Below are positions 16,488 to 27,438 of a DNA stretch of 64,000 nucleotides, one piece after another. Within the stretch, counting starts at the first letter, position 1; each line of letters begins with the position of its first letter. Location: assembly GCF_008634025.1 (NCBI RefSeq), contig NZ_PDCM01000002.1, forward strand, positions 3,878,501 through 3,942,500, written 5' to 3'. A program made the position numbers and the translations under genes. The notes under the pieces were generated by a model. The model did no database searches. It was given only the letters and a program-made list of their open reading frames with translations, and was not told the origin of the DNA. This stretch comes from Streptomyces albofaciens JCM 4342. GTDB lineage: Bacteria; Actinomycetota; Actinomycetes; Streptomycetales; Streptomycetaceae.

Positions 16488-17468
16488 ATGAGCACTGCCA
16501 CCGTTACCGACGGGTCCGTCCCGTCCGGTATACCCCCCGTCCTCGCCGAGGTCGTGCGTTCGGGCTTCGTCGAGGGCCGGCACCGCGGATCGCTCGTGAT
16601 CCTGGCGGCGGACGGCAGCGTCGAGACCGCGCTCGGCGATGTGACCTCCCCGGTCTTCCCGCGCTCCGCCAACAAGCCGATGCAGGCCGCGGCCATCCTG
16701 CGGGCGGGCCTGGACCTGTCCGGCGAGCGGCTGGCGCTGGCCGCGGCGAGCCACTCGGGCGAGGGCTTCCACCTCGACCTGGTGCAGAAGATGCTCAGCG
16801 AGCACGGCCTGTCCACGGACCAGCTGCGCACCCCGCCGGACCTGCCGCTGGACCCCGCGGAGGCGGAGACGTACCTGGCCTCCGGGCGGGTGCGCGAGTC
16901 GCTGACGATGAACTGCTCCGGCAAGCACGCCGCGATGCTGGCGGCCTGCGCCGCCAACGGCTGGCCGCTGGAGTCGTACCTCCACCTGGAGCACCCGCTC
17001 CAGCAGCTGGTGCTGGAGGCGGTGCGCTCCGCGAGCGGCGAGCGCGTCGAGCACATCGGTACGGACGGCTGCGGCGCCCCGCTGATGGCGATCTCGCTGA
17101 CCGGCCTGGCCCGCTCCTTCCGGCACTTCGTGCTGGCCGACGAGGGCACGCCGGAGCGGCGGGTGGCCGACGCGATGCGCGCGCACCCGGAGTACGTGGC
17201 CGGCACCCGCCGCCCCGACACCTGGCTGATGCAGGCGGTGCCCGGCGTGCTGTCCAAGATGGGCGCGGAGGCCGTGCAGGCGGTGGCGCTGCCGGACGGG
17301 CGCGCGCTGGCGTTCAAGGTGGACGACGGGGCGACCCGTACCCTCGGCCCGATACTCGCCCGCGTCCTCGGGGAGATGGGCGTCGAGTCGCCGGTGCTGG
17401 CGCGCATCGGGGAGGCACCGCTGCTGGGCGGTGCCGAGCGCGTCGGAGAGATCCGCGCGGCCTTCTGA
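16488..17468 (+). CDS. asparaginase (L-asparaginase II, PF06089 type)
   Basis: This 326-residue protein belongs to the asparaginase family typified by Rhizobium etli AsnA, unrelated to the E. coli type. Visible conserved segments are RSGFVEGRHRGSLVIL, SANKPMQAAA with the Ser-x-x-Lys pair near residue 63, and AASHSGE near residue 87. A Cys in NCSGKHAAM (about residue 141) is also conserved. It should hydrolyse L-asparagine to aspartate and ammonia in the cytoplasm. It lies between rsiG and the Eis-like gene, with no shared function evident. Confidence 0.88.
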   Translation: MSTATVTDGSVPSGIPPVLAEVVRSGFVEGRHRGSLVILAADGSVETALGDVTSPVFPRSANKPMQAAAILRAGLDLSGERLALAAASHSGEGFHLDLVQKMLSEHGLSTDQLRTPPDLPLDPAEAETYLASGRVRESLTMNCSGKHAAMLAACAANGWPLESYLHLEHPLQQLVLEAVRSASGERVEHIGTDGCGAPLMAISLTGLARSFRHFVLADEGTPERRVADAMRAHPEYVAGTRRPDTWLMQAVPGVLSKMGAEAVQAVALPDGRALAFKVDDGATRTLGPILARVLGEMGVESPVLARIGEAPLLGGAERVGEIRAAF

Positions 17469-17549
17469 GGCACCAGGGTGCCCGCGGTCCCCGGGCACCC
17501 CCTCGAAATTGCCGCGACGGCGGTACAGGGCCGTGGCTACCGTACGCGC

Positions 17550-18791
17550 ATGGACATCGAGGTGCGTACGGTCGGCGACGACGACCTGCCCGAGTGGATG
17601 CGGGCCATGGAGGTGGGCTTCCTGCGGCCGCCCGAGATCTCCGAGGACCGGATCGGATACCGCCGCGCGCGCTACGACCCCGCCCGTACGCAGGGCGCGT
17701 ACGACAACGGCCGCTGTGTCGCCACGTTCCGCAGCTTCGCGCAGGAACTGACCGTCGTCGGCGGGGCACCGGTGCCCGCCGACGCCGTCTCGAACGTGAC
17801 GGTCTCCCCCACCCACCGGCGGCGCGGCCTGCTCAGCCGGATGATGGCGAACGACCTGCGGCTCGCCAAGGAGCGCGGGGACGCCGTCGCCACGCTGATC
17901 GCCGCGGAGTTCCCGATCTACGGGCGGTACGGCTTCGGCCCGGCCACCTGGTTCACCGAGTGGCACATCGACGTGGCGCGCGCCGCGCTGGACCCGCGCC
18001 ACGCGGGCCCGGAGTGCGGCGGCCGGGTCGACTTCGCCGACGCCGCCGAGGTCCTTGAGGCGGGTCCCGCCCTCCACGACCGGTTCCGGGCCCGGCAGCC
18101 CGGCGCGATCGACCTCTCCCACGACTGGTGGCGGGAGCTGACCGGTGTGAACCCGCGCCCGTACAACCCCGCCAAGGACCGCTTCCACGCCCTCTACCGC
18201 AGCGCGTCCGGCGAGATCGAGGGCCTGGTCTCGTACCGCGCGGACGACAAGTGGGAACGCAAGCTGCCGCAGAACACGGTCACCGTCGACCGCCTGACCG
18301 CGCTCACCCCGGCCGCCGAGCGGGCCCTGTGGCGGTTCCTGTGCTCGATCGACTGGGTCATGCACATCACGTCCGGCGTGCGCGGCCCCGACGACCTCCT
18401 GCCGTACCACCTCGGCGACCCGCGCGCGGCACGGATCGAACAGCACGCCGACTACCTGTGGATACGGCCGCTGGACGTCCCCCGGCTGCTGGAGGCCCGT
18501 ACGTACCCGGCCGAGGGCTCCCTCGTCCTGGAGATCCATGACAAGGCGGGCCTGGCCGACGGCCGCTACCTCCTCGAAGCCACCCCGGCGGGCGCCACCT
18601 GCACCCGCACGAACCGGCCCGCCGAACTCACCCTCGACGTGGGCGACTTCGCGGCGCTCTACCTCGGCGACGAGTCCGCGGCACGCCTGCACGCCCTGGG
18701 CCGCGTCACCGAGGAACGCCCGGGCGCCCTGGCGACCTCCGACCTCCTGCTGCACACCGCCCGCCGCCCCTGGTGCCCGGACATCTTCTGA
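17550..18791 (+). CDS. Eis-family N-acetyltransferase
   Basis: This 413-residue protein matches the Eis family: an N-terminal GNAT domain with acetyl-CoA loop ([15 protein letters not shown], about 88-102), a second GNAT-like domain and a C-terminal SCP-like domain. The general-acid Tyr sits in YGRYGFGP (about residue 127), and the protein ends in Phe, whose carboxylate acts as base in mycobacterial Eis. Eis enzymes acetylate amines at several positions, including aminoglycosides and peptides; the natural substrate here is unknown. The ATG at 17550 gives family length, and the transcript may be leaderless. Confidence 0.88.
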   Translation: MDIEVRTVGDDDLPEWMRAMEVGFLRPPEISEDRIGYRRARYDPARTQGAYDNGRCVATFRSFAQELTVVGGAPVPADAVSNVTVSPTHRRRGLLSRMMANDLRLAKERGDAVATLIAAEFPIYGRYGFGPATWFTEWHIDVARAALDPRHAGPECGGRVDFADAAEVLEAGPALHDRFRARQPGAIDLSHDWWRELTGVNPRPYNPAKDRFHALYRSASGEIEGLVSYRADDKWERKLPQNTVTVDRLTALTPAAERALWRFLCSIDWVMHITSGVRGPDDLLPYHLGDPRAARIEQHADYLWIRPLDVPRLLEARTYPAEGSLVLEIHDKAGLADGRYLLEATPAGATCTRTNRPAELTLDVGDFAALYLGDESAARLHALGRVTEERPGALATSDLLLHTARRPWCPDIF

Positions 18792-18910
18792 CCGGGCGCC
18801 GCGCGCCGGGGGCCCGGCGGTGGTGTGCTGCATAAGGTGGCGGAAACACGTAACGGCCCAGGCGGAAGTTGCAGGACACCGCCCACCACCGGAGCAGGAG
18901 GACGGCGACC

Positions 18911-19342
18911 ATGAGTGACGCGAACACGGAGCCGCAGGGTCCCGACACGACCGAGCACGCCCACGACCCCGAGGTACTACAGCTCGCGGCCAAGGTCTTC
19001 GACCTGGCCCGGCACGGCGACACCAGCACCCTCGCCGCCTACGTCGACGCCGGCGTCCCCGCCACGCTCACCAACGACAAGGGCGACTCCCTGGTGATGC
19101 TCGCCGCCTACCACGGCCACGCCGACACGGTGGCCGCCCTCCTGGAACGCGGCGCCGACCCCGACCGCACCAACGACCGCGGCCAGACCCCGCTGGCCGG
19201 TGCCGTCTTCAAGGGCGAGGACGCGGTCGTACGCGTCCTGGTGGCCCACGGCGCGGACCCGGCGGCGGGGACGCCGTCGGCGATCGACACGGCGCGGATG
19301 TTCCAGAAGGGGGAGCTGCTGGGGCTGTTCGGGGCGGAGTGA
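18911..19342 (+). CDS. ankyrin-repeat protein
   Basis: This 143-residue protein has about three ankyrin repeats, clearest at residues 55-90 (DKGDSLVMLAAYHGHADTVAALLERGADP) in shorter units and again to residue 120. It has no signal peptide or membrane helix, so it is cytoplasmic, and no enzymatic domain. A ribosome site (AGGAGG) lies just upstream of the ATG. Ankyrin units bind partner proteins; in some bacteria a small ankyrin protein accompanies catalase. No partner is obvious in the neighbourhood. Confidence 0.85.
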   Translation: MSDANTEPQGPDTTEHAHDPEVLQLAAKVFDLARHGDTSTLAAYVDAGVPATLTNDKGDSLVMLAAYHGHADTVAALLERGADPDRTNDRGQTPLAGAVFKGEDAVVRVLVAHGADPAAGTPSAIDTARMFQKGELLGLFGAE

Positions 19343-19474
19343 GCCGGGGGCCGCACGGCGGCGGGCGGCAGCGTCCCGCCGCGTCCGGCCTTCGCCGCGA
19401 GGGCGCGGTTCGGCGAGTGGTGTCCCGGCCTCCGGGGTGAGGCCGGCGTGGCGAGTGGAGCGGCCTTGGGTTAG

Positions 19475-19642
19475 GAAGGTGGCACCTTCGACTCCGTCTT
19501 CGACGTGGCCGACGCCGTGGCCGACCCCGACCGGCCGGACCGCATCCGCGCCGAGTTCGACAGCGGAGACGGACTGCATCTCAACGACGCCGGGGCCCGG
19601 GCCATGGCGGCGACCGTCGATCTCGACGCACTCGGCGGCTGA
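19475..19642 (+). pseudogene. SGNH/GDSL lipase C-terminal remnant
   Basis: A frame with no start codon, opened by an in-frame TAG at 19472, encodes about 55 residues including SGDGLHLNDAGARAMA, the block with the catalytic Asp-x-x-His of SGNH/GDSL hydrolases. The upstream part VFDVADAVADPDRPDRIR also resembles the family. The rest of the enzyme (GDS block, GxND block) is absent upstream, where 19343-19474 has no coding sequence. This is therefore a 5'-truncated relic. It sits immediately before the SoxR-type promoter. Confidence 0.7.
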
Positions 19643-19676
19643 CGGCCGCCCCCGGACGTCACCCCAAGGCCACACC

Positions 19677-19707
19677 TTGACATCAACTTTGGTTGAGGTT
19701 TTAGCGT
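19677..19707 (+). promoter_or_regulatory. SoxR/MerR-type promoter with operator dyad
   Basis: A -35 TTGACA (19677-19682) and a -10 TAGCGT (19702-19707) are 19 bases apart, the over-long spacer typical of MerR-family activated promoters. Within the spacer is a dyad, ACATCAAC (19680-19687) with GTTGAGGT (19692-19699), one mismatch, which matches the SoxR half-site ACCTCAA. The FMN reductase start is 55 bases downstream. No soxR gene is in the window. Confidence 0.75.
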
Positions 19708-19761
19708 CGGGTCCCGAAGCCGACCGCCGGCTCCGCGCCACCGCCTTCAGGAGGACCCGTC

Positions 19762-20328
19762 ATGCCCGAGCGCCCCTTCACCCTGGCCGTCATCGTCGGC
19801 AGCACCCGTGAGGGCCGGTTCGCGCCCGTTGTCGCGAACTGGTTCACCGCACACGCCGGCCGGCGTACGGACGTCGTGGTGGACCTCATCGACCTGGACG
19901 AGGTCCGTCCGTACGAACTGCGGCACGGCAGCGAGGAGATGGAGACCTACGCCAAGCGGATCGGCGCGGCGGACGCCTTCGTCGTGATCACACCGGAGTA
20001 CAACCACTCCTTCCCCGCCCCGCTCAAGCACGCCATCGACCTGCTGCACCAGCAGTGGCAGGCCAAGCCGGTCGGCTTCGTGTCCTACGGCGGGATCTCC
20101 GGCGGCCTGCGCGCCGTCGAGCAACTGCGGCTCGTCTTCGCCGAGTTGCACGCCACGACGGTGCGCGAGACGGTCAGCTTCCCGATGGCCGGGCGCCTCT
20201 TCGACGAGGGCGGGCAGCTGCGGGACCCCGAGGACGCGGACCGGGCCGCCGCCGTGCTGCTCGACCAGCTGGCCTGGTGGGCCCTGGCGCTGCGCGAGGC
20301 GCGCGAGGCGCGGCCGTACGGGGGCTGA
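19762..20328 (+). CDS. NADPH-dependent FMN reductase
   Basis: This 188-residue flavodoxin-like protein has the phosphate-binding start VIVGSTREGRFAPVV and the signature TPEYNHSFPAPLKHAID at about residues 75-91, both characteristic of NADPH-dependent FMN reductases. A good ribosome site (CAGGAGG) precedes the ATG. The upstream promoter has a SoxR-type operator, and in S. coelicolor the SoxR regulon includes a flavin reductase, so induction by redox-active compounds is likely. A HxlR-family regulator gene follows 94 bases later and may be a second controller or simply a neighbour. Confidence 0.9.
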   Translation: MPERPFTLAVIVGSTREGRFAPVVANWFTAHAGRRTDVVVDLIDLDEVRPYELRHGSEEMETYAKRIGAADAFVVITPEYNHSFPAPLKHAIDLLHQQWQAKPVGFVSYGGISGGLRAVEQLRLVFAELHATTVRETVSFPMAGRLFDEGGQLRDPEDADRAAAVLLDQLAWWALALREAREARPYGG

Positions 20329-20422
20329 GACCGCGCGGCGGCGGGCGGGCCGTCCCGCCCTCGCCGCGCTCGCAGCCGGCTTACGATTTCCCCGTCCGGC
20401 GGCGAACGAGGGGGACACGGTC

Positions 20423-20782
20423 ATGAGCCGACGCAAAGGCCCGTACGAGTGCGGCCTGGACGCCGCCGTGGACGTCATCGGCGGCAAGTGGAAGGTCCTG
20501 CTGCTGTGGCAGCTGGCCCAAGGGCCGCAGCGCTTCGGTGAACTGAAGCGCGCGCTGCCGGACATCAGCGAGAAGGTGCTGATCCAGCAGCTGCGCGAGA
20601 TGGAGACCGACCGCATCGTGCACCGCGAGGTCTACCACCAGGTCCCGCTGAAGGTGGAGTACTCCCTCACCGGGCTGGGCACCTCGCTCAACGCCGCGCT
20701 GGAACCGCTCGGCGCGTGGGGCCTGGTGCACATGGAGGAGATCGAGGCGACGTACGGGTCACGTCACCCGTGCGCGAGCTGA
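20423..20782 (+). CDS. HxlR-family transcriptional regulator
   Basis: This 119-residue winged-helix protein starts KGPYECGLDAAVDVIGGKWKVLLLW, with the conserved Cys at residue 10 that senses thiol stress in several HxlR regulators and the GGKWK block that opens the DNA-binding domain. The RFGELKRALPDIS and LIQQLREMETD helices follow in order. It is a small cytoplasmic dimeric regulator. It lies downstream of the FMN reductase on the same strand, which suggests control of redox or quinone responses. The target is not certain. Confidence 0.9.
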   Translation: MSRRKGPYECGLDAAVDVIGGKWKVLLLWQLAQGPQRFGELKRALPDISEKVLIQQLREMETDRIVHREVYHQVPLKVEYSLTGLGTSLNAALEPLGAWGLVHMEEIEATYGSRHPCAS

Positions 20783-20815
20783 GCGGCCGGGGCCGACGGC
20801 CCGCTCGTGAGCGGC

Positions 20816-21031
20816 TCACGGTTGCCGCGGCGCGCGTTCGCACCCGTACCGCTCCCGGGCCAGCGCCAGTGACCGGTCGAAGTCCCGCTGGGTGGCTTCG
20901 CACCAGTGCAGCAGGTCGGCCAGGACCCGCTGGAGCGTCTCGCCCGGGCTCGCCCGCCAGCCCGCCTCGGAGAGCGTGTACGTCTCCAGGGCCGCGCCCG
21001 CGCGCCGCACCTGTTCATCGTTGCCGGTCAT
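20816..21031 (-). CDS. small conserved-looking protein of unknown function
   Basis: The frame encodes about 71 residues with an ATG at 21031 and a ribosome site (GGAAGGGG) upstream. The peptide is mostly amphipathic helix (RRAGAALETYTL, LADLLHWCEATQRDFDRSLALAR) with no signal or membrane segment. It is coded in a typical high-GC frame and does not overlap a stronger gene. It follows the carotenoid oxygenase gene on the same strand only in orientation (it lies downstream of it), so it may be its operon partner. I do not recognise the family. Confidence 0.6.
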   Translation of the reverse strand: MTGNDEQVRRAGAALETYTLSEAGWRASPGETLQRVLADLLHWCEATQRDFDRSLALARERYGCERAPRQP

Positions 21032-21091
21032 GGCGTCCCCTTCCGGTGTCGGTGCGCCCAGCGTACCAATGCAAGCGCATCGGAAAGGCTC

Positions 21092-22477
21092 TCACTCCTG
21101 GTCCGGTATCCAGTTGCCGTGGAACCCGACCGGCACCCGCACCGGCAGGTGCACCCGGGCGACCGGCTCGCCCGTGATGTCCTGGGCCGCGAGGATGACG
21201 AGGTCCGTCGCGTCGCGCTCCGGGGCGTGGACGTACGCCAGCAGCCAGCCGTCGTCCTCGGCGGCGTCCGGGCCGGCGGGCACGAACACGGCCTCTCCGG
21301 CACCGCCCTGCGGGGAGAAGCGGCGCACCTCGCTCGTGCCGCGCTCCAGGTCGTACTTCACCAGCCCGCAGCCCATCCGCTCGATCCCCGGGTACCGGGG
21401 CGCCCGCAGGTCCGAGTCGGCGGACTCCAGCACCGCGTAGCCGTAGCGGTGGGGCAGCGTGAGCCGCCGCGGGTCCACGCGCGGCAGTTCCACCGGCCGC
21501 TCGTCCAGCCGCTCGCGGTGGACCCGGCCCGCCCGCAGGTCCACGGTCCAGCGTTCCAGCGCGGGCGGCGCCCCGTCCGGACCGGTACGCCCCTTCGCGA
21601 ACAGCCGCTCGTAGCGCACGAGATGGACCACGATGCGGCCGCTGCCGTCCTCGGCCTCGTACGCGTTCATCGGGTGGAAGACGAAGCACGGGTCGACCTC
21701 CAGCCACCGCACGTCCGCCGCCCGCCCCTCCCGCGGCAGCACGCCCAGCCGGGCCGGGCGCTCCGCGTCCCACACGTACGGGAAGGACGGCCCGACGCCG
21801 ACGCCGCCCGGATTGAAGACCACCGGCAGGTCGTACAGCAGCACATGCCGCTCGGTCAGCGAGAAGTCGTGCATCATCGGCCGCCCCTCGACGGGGACGT
21901 CCACGCGGCGCCGGACGCGGCCGTCCGTCCCCACGACCAGGTACTGCACGTACGGCCAGGCCCAGCAGTACGCCACGCAGTGCAGTTCCTCGGTGTCCGG
22001 GTCGATCGTGGTGTGCGCGGCGAGGCCGCCCGGCAGCGTGCCGGCGAAGTCGAAGGGGCCCACCGTGTCCAGCTCGGCGTCCACCTCGTACGGCAGCGAG
22101 CCGCCCTCGACCAGCGCGAGGAGGCGCCCGGCGAAGCGGGTCACATGGCTGTTCGGCGCGAAGTCCATGTCCAGGTGGCGAGGACCGTGCAGGATCTTCT
22201 CGCCCAGGCGCATCGCCATCGCGTCGGAACGCACCCAGCGGTTGCGGTACCACTCGGCCCGGCCCCCGCGCAGCCGGACGCCGTGCAGCATCCCGTCGCC
22301 GCTGAACCAGTGGTACGCCACCGGGTCGTCCACCCCCAGCGGATTCGGTCCGTTGCGTACATAACGTCCGTCCAGCTCCTCCGGTATCCGGCCGGTCACG
22401 GCCATGTCGTACGCGGTGGTCTCCTCCTTCACCGGAGCGAACAGTCCCCGCATGTACGGATTCCTGGCACCCACCAT
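21092..22477 (-). CDS. carotenoid cleavage oxygenase
   Basis: This 461-residue protein belongs to the retinal pigment RPE65/carotenoid oxygenase family, seven-bladed propellers with Fe(II) held by four His. All four His contexts are visible: AHTTIDPD (about residue 170), MMHDFSLT (about 220), FHPMNAYE (about 285) and the C-terminal HGNWIPDQE. The FSGDGMLHGVRL block near the start is also typical. It should oxidatively cleave a carotenoid or a similar double bond, for example in apocarotenoid or stilbene-like substrates. No carotenoid biosynthesis genes are nearby. The ATG start at 22477 fits the family. Confidence 0.92.
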   Translation of the reverse strand: MVGARNPYMRGLFAPVKEETTAYDMAVTGRIPEELDGRYVRNGPNPLGVDDPVAYHWFSGDGMLHGVRLRGGRAEWYRNRWVRSDAMAMRLGEKILHGPRHLDMDFAPNSHVTRFAGRLLALVEGGSLPYEVDAELDTVGPFDFAGTLPGGLAAHTTIDPDTEELHCVAYCWAWPYVQYLVVGTDGRVRRRVDVPVEGRPMMHDFSLTERHVLLYDLPVVFNPGGVGVGPSFPYVWDAERPARLGVLPREGRAADVRWLEVDPCFVFHPMNAYEAEDGSGRIVVHLVRYERLFAKGRTGPDGAPPALERWTVDLRAGRVHRERLDERPVELPRVDPRRLTLPHRYGYAVLESADSDLRAPRYPGIERMGCGLVKYDLERGTSEVRRFSPQGGAGEAVFVPAGPDAAEDDGWLLAYVHAPERDATDLVILAAQDITGEPVARVHLPVRVPVGFHGNWIPDQE

Positions 22478-22709
22478 CGCCGCCCACCTTCCCGGCTCCG
22501 CCCCGCGGCGACCCCCCGGTCACCGCCTCCCGCGCAGCACCCCACATCCACCCTCCAGCCCCGGCACCGCCGCGTCGAGACCACCGGCGAGCCCGGGGGC
22601 GCGGAGAGCTTCCCCGCACGCCCCTTCGGGACACCGGCCGGGACACGTCATGGGGCCGCTCCGCACCCGCCCGGCGTCCCCGCACCGCGTCAACGCTCCC
22701 GGCTTCGGG
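22478..22709. other. non-coding gap between divergent genes
   Basis: No gene is seen between the carotenoid oxygenase start and the promoter of the methyltransferase leader. The oxygenase promoter must lie here; I cannot fix its boxes. Confidence 0.5.
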
Positions 22710-22855
22710 TAAGGTGACCGCCTCAAGCAGTGAGCGACCGAGGAGGTGAGACCCATTACCGCTGTCCAGGCCGGGTGCTCTCACCGCACGGCTGTACGGT
22801 CCCTCCGAGGCAGGTGACCGCGAGAGCGCCCTTCGGCACCCCGAAAGGCCCGAAC
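22710..22855 (+). promoter_or_regulatory. structured 5' leader of the methyltransferase gene
   Basis: A -10 TAAGGT (22710-22715) is followed by a near-perfect Shine-Dalgarno, AGGAGGTGA at 22741-22749, far from the gene start at 22860. Its 3' part, GGTGAGA (22745-22751), can pair with TCTCACC (22779-22785), with a further ACCC/GGGT pairing inside, so the site can be hidden. A 21-codon frame follows it, opening at ATT (22755) and ending TGA at 22815-22817. Two more hairpins follow (22796-22800 with 22816-22820, and one ending just before the ATG). The layout suggests an attenuator, leader peptide or riboswitch; I do not recognise a known class. Confidence 0.5.
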
Positions 22856-22859
22856 TCGC

Positions 22860-23732
22860 ATGTCACACCACCTGTCTTCACCCTCTCCCGCCGCCGTCCC
22901 CGCCCCGCTGCCCGCCCTCGTCGCCAGACTCCGCGCGGCCGGCTGCGTCTTCGCCGAGGACGAGGCGGAACTGCTCGTCGCCACCGCCCGCACACCGTCC
23001 AACCTCGCCGCCATGACGGACCGGCGCGTCGCCGGATTCCCCCTCGAACAGGTCCTGGGCTGGGCGGAGTTCTGCGGCCGGCGCATCGCGGTCGACCCCG
23101 GTGTCTTCGTACCCCGCCGCCGCACCGAATTCCTCGTCGGCCGGGCCGCCGCCCTCCTGCGCGCCGTTCACCGGCCGAGACCCGTCGTCGTGGACCTGTG
23201 CTGCGGCACGGGCGCGGTGGGCGCGGCACTGGCGGCGGCGGTCGGCGGCCCGGCGGGGGCTCCCGCGGACCTGCCGTCTCCGCCCGTCGAACTCCACGCC
23301 GCCGACATCGAACCCGCCGCCGTACGCTGCGCCCGCCGCAACATCCCGCCCGCCACGGGCCGGGTGTACGAGGGCGACCTGTACGCCGCGCTCCCGCCCG
23401 GCCTGCGCGGACGCGTCGACATCCTGGTCGTCAACGCCCCCTACGTACCGACCGACGCCATCGGCCTGCTGCCGCCGGAAGCACGCGACCACGAGCCGCG
23501 GGTGGCGCTGGACGGCGGCGCGGACGGACTCGATGTGCAGCGCCGGGTGGCGGCCGAGGCGCTTCAGTGGCTGGCCCCCGGCGGCCACCTCCTGATCGAG
23601 ACCAGCGAACGCCAGGCGCCGCACACCCTCGACGCCTTCCGGCGCAGCGGTCTGCGCGCCTGGCTGGCCACCGACGAGGATCTGTGCGCGACGGTCGTCA
23701 TAGGCACCGGGCCGGACGGCGCCCCGTCCTGA
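22860..23732 (+). CDS. HemK/PrmC-like protein methyltransferase
   Basis: This 290-residue SAM-dependent methyltransferase has the SAM loop VVDLCCGTGAVGAALAAAV (about residues 108-126) and the catalytic motif NAPYVPTDAI, a variant of the NPPY motif of glutamine N5-methyltransferases such as PrmC. An upstream FAGRRIAVDP-like segment (FCGRRIAVDPGVFVPRRRTEFLV) also fits PrmC. It is not the main PrmC by context, since no prfA lies nearby, and the Asn-Ala-Pro-Tyr variant suggests a paralog with a different protein substrate. Its long structured leader is unusual. Confidence 0.85.
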   Translation: MSHHLSSPSPAAVPAPLPALVARLRAAGCVFAEDEAELLVATARTPSNLAAMTDRRVAGFPLEQVLGWAEFCGRRIAVDPGVFVPRRRTEFLVGRAAALLRAVHRPRPVVVDLCCGTGAVGAALAAAVGGPAGAPADLPSPPVELHAADIEPAAVRCARRNIPPATGRVYEGDLYAALPPGLRGRVDILVVNAPYVPTDAIGLLPPEARDHEPRVALDGGADGLDVQRRVAAEALQWLAPGGHLLIETSERQAPHTLDAFRRSGLRAWLATDEDLCATVVIGTGPDGAPS

Positions 23733-23811
23733 CAGGGGGCTCCCTCCGGGCGCGGACGGGCTCGGATATTCCGTTGCCCGGCGGGGAGCCGGGGCGGCAG
23801 CATGACGCCCC

Positions 23812-24890
23812 GTGCAACGTGACGAGTACGCCGGTCCGTTGGCCCTGCGCGCCATGCAGAGCCTGGCCGTCCGCGCCTTCCCGGTGACCGGCTACCGTCA
23901 CATCGGCGACCTGGCCTGGAGCTGGTGCCTGGCGCTCGGCCGCGCCGACCAGTGCCCGACGGCGGTCTGGAGCGACGGCGGCCGGACGCTGGCGTGGGGC
24001 TGGCTGGAGCTGCCCGGCGGGCTGATGCTCCAGGTCGATCCGGAGCGGCCGGAGTTGGTGCACGACGTGCTGGACTGGGCGGAGGCGGCGGTCGGTACGG
24101 CGGTCGGTACGACGGCCGGTGCGGCGGTCGGTGCGGCGGTCGGTGCGGCGGCCGGTGCGACGGTCGGTGCGGCCGAGTCCGGCCCGCTGAGCGTCGAGGT
24201 GGCCGGCACCGAGCAGGCCGTGATCGAGGCGCTGGAGCTGCGGGGGTACGTACGGGAGACCGGCGGGCCGGGTCCGGGCCCGGCGACCGGCCAGGGCACG
24301 TGCCCCGCCACCGGCCCCGGCCCGGACTCCGCGACCGGCTCGGGCACCAGCCCCGCCACCGGCCCGTACATGACCTGCCTCGGCCGCCCCCTCACCGGTG
24401 GTCTCCCGCTCCTCCCCCGCCTGCCGGACGGATACGTGATCCGCGCCCAGCGGGATTACGCGGACGTGGCGGGCCGGGCGGCAGCGCACCGCGCCGCTTT
24501 CGGTTCGGAGCGGATCACCGCCGAACGCCACGCCCGGATGCGCGCGGTCTGGCCGTACCGTCCCGAGTTCGACCTCGTCGTCGCCTCCCCCGGCGGCGAC
24601 ATCGTGGCCTACTGCCAGGGCTGGTACGACGAGGCCAACCGTACGGGCGTGTTCGAGCCGGTCGGCACCCGTCCGGACCACCGCCGGCTCGGGCTGGCCC
24701 GGGCCGTGTGCGCCGCGGTGCTGCACGCCTTCGCCCGGGCCGGCGGGCACCGCGCCGTCGTGCAGGCCCGCGGTGACGCCGCCTATCCGGTTCCCAAGCG
24801 GCTCTACGAGTCGCTGGGGTTCGCCGCGTACGCCCGGACGTACACGTACACCCGTACGCGCACGCCCGGACCTGCGCCCGTGCCGCCCGG

Positions 24891-24906
<16 letters not shown>
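23812..24906 (+). CDS. GNAT acetyltransferase with repetitive insert
   Basis: This 364-residue protein carries a C-terminal GNAT domain: GVFEPVGTRPDHRRLGLARAV is the acetyl-CoA loop (about residues 280-300) and KRLYESLGFAAYART the closing block. The N-terminal half looks like a degenerate second GNAT domain (TAVWSDGGRTLAWGWLELPG). Between them are a tetrapeptide repeat of Ala/Val/Gly (about residues 92-120), encoded by a 12-bp tandem repeat, and a Gly/Pro/Ala/Thr-rich linker. The GTG start gives the best frame. Its end overlaps the end of the convergent UvrA-like gene by 16 bases. Confidence 0.8.
24085..24168 (+). repeat. 12-bp tandem repeat inside the GNAT gene
   Basis: Seven consecutive 12-bp units close to GCGGCGGTCGGT run through 24085-24168, several identical. 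The period keeps the frame, so copy-number change would alter the linker by four residues at a time. Confidence 0.85.
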
Positions 24907-27281
<2,375 letters not shown>

Positions 27282-27438
27282 ACGTTTCTCCCTGTGTGCG
27301 GCGGCGCCGCCGCCGCGGTTCCCCCGTCGGCGTCGCCGGATTCCGACTGACTGCTCGGGGCCGTACGACCGGTACGCACCGGCCCGGCCCCGGCCGGTGG
27401 CCGCCGCCGGCCGGGGCGGTCACCGGCCGGCGTCCGGC

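Noticed and set aside
15357..18833. A 1158-codon minus-strand frame over rsiG, asparaginase and the Eis-like gene
   Set aside because: It is a shadow of the third-position GC bias of well-supported plus-strand genes.
22746..22817. GTG at 22746 as the start of the short leader frame
   Set aside because: The GTG is part of the Shine-Dalgarno sequence itself, so it cannot use that site; the ATT at 22755 fits the spacing better.
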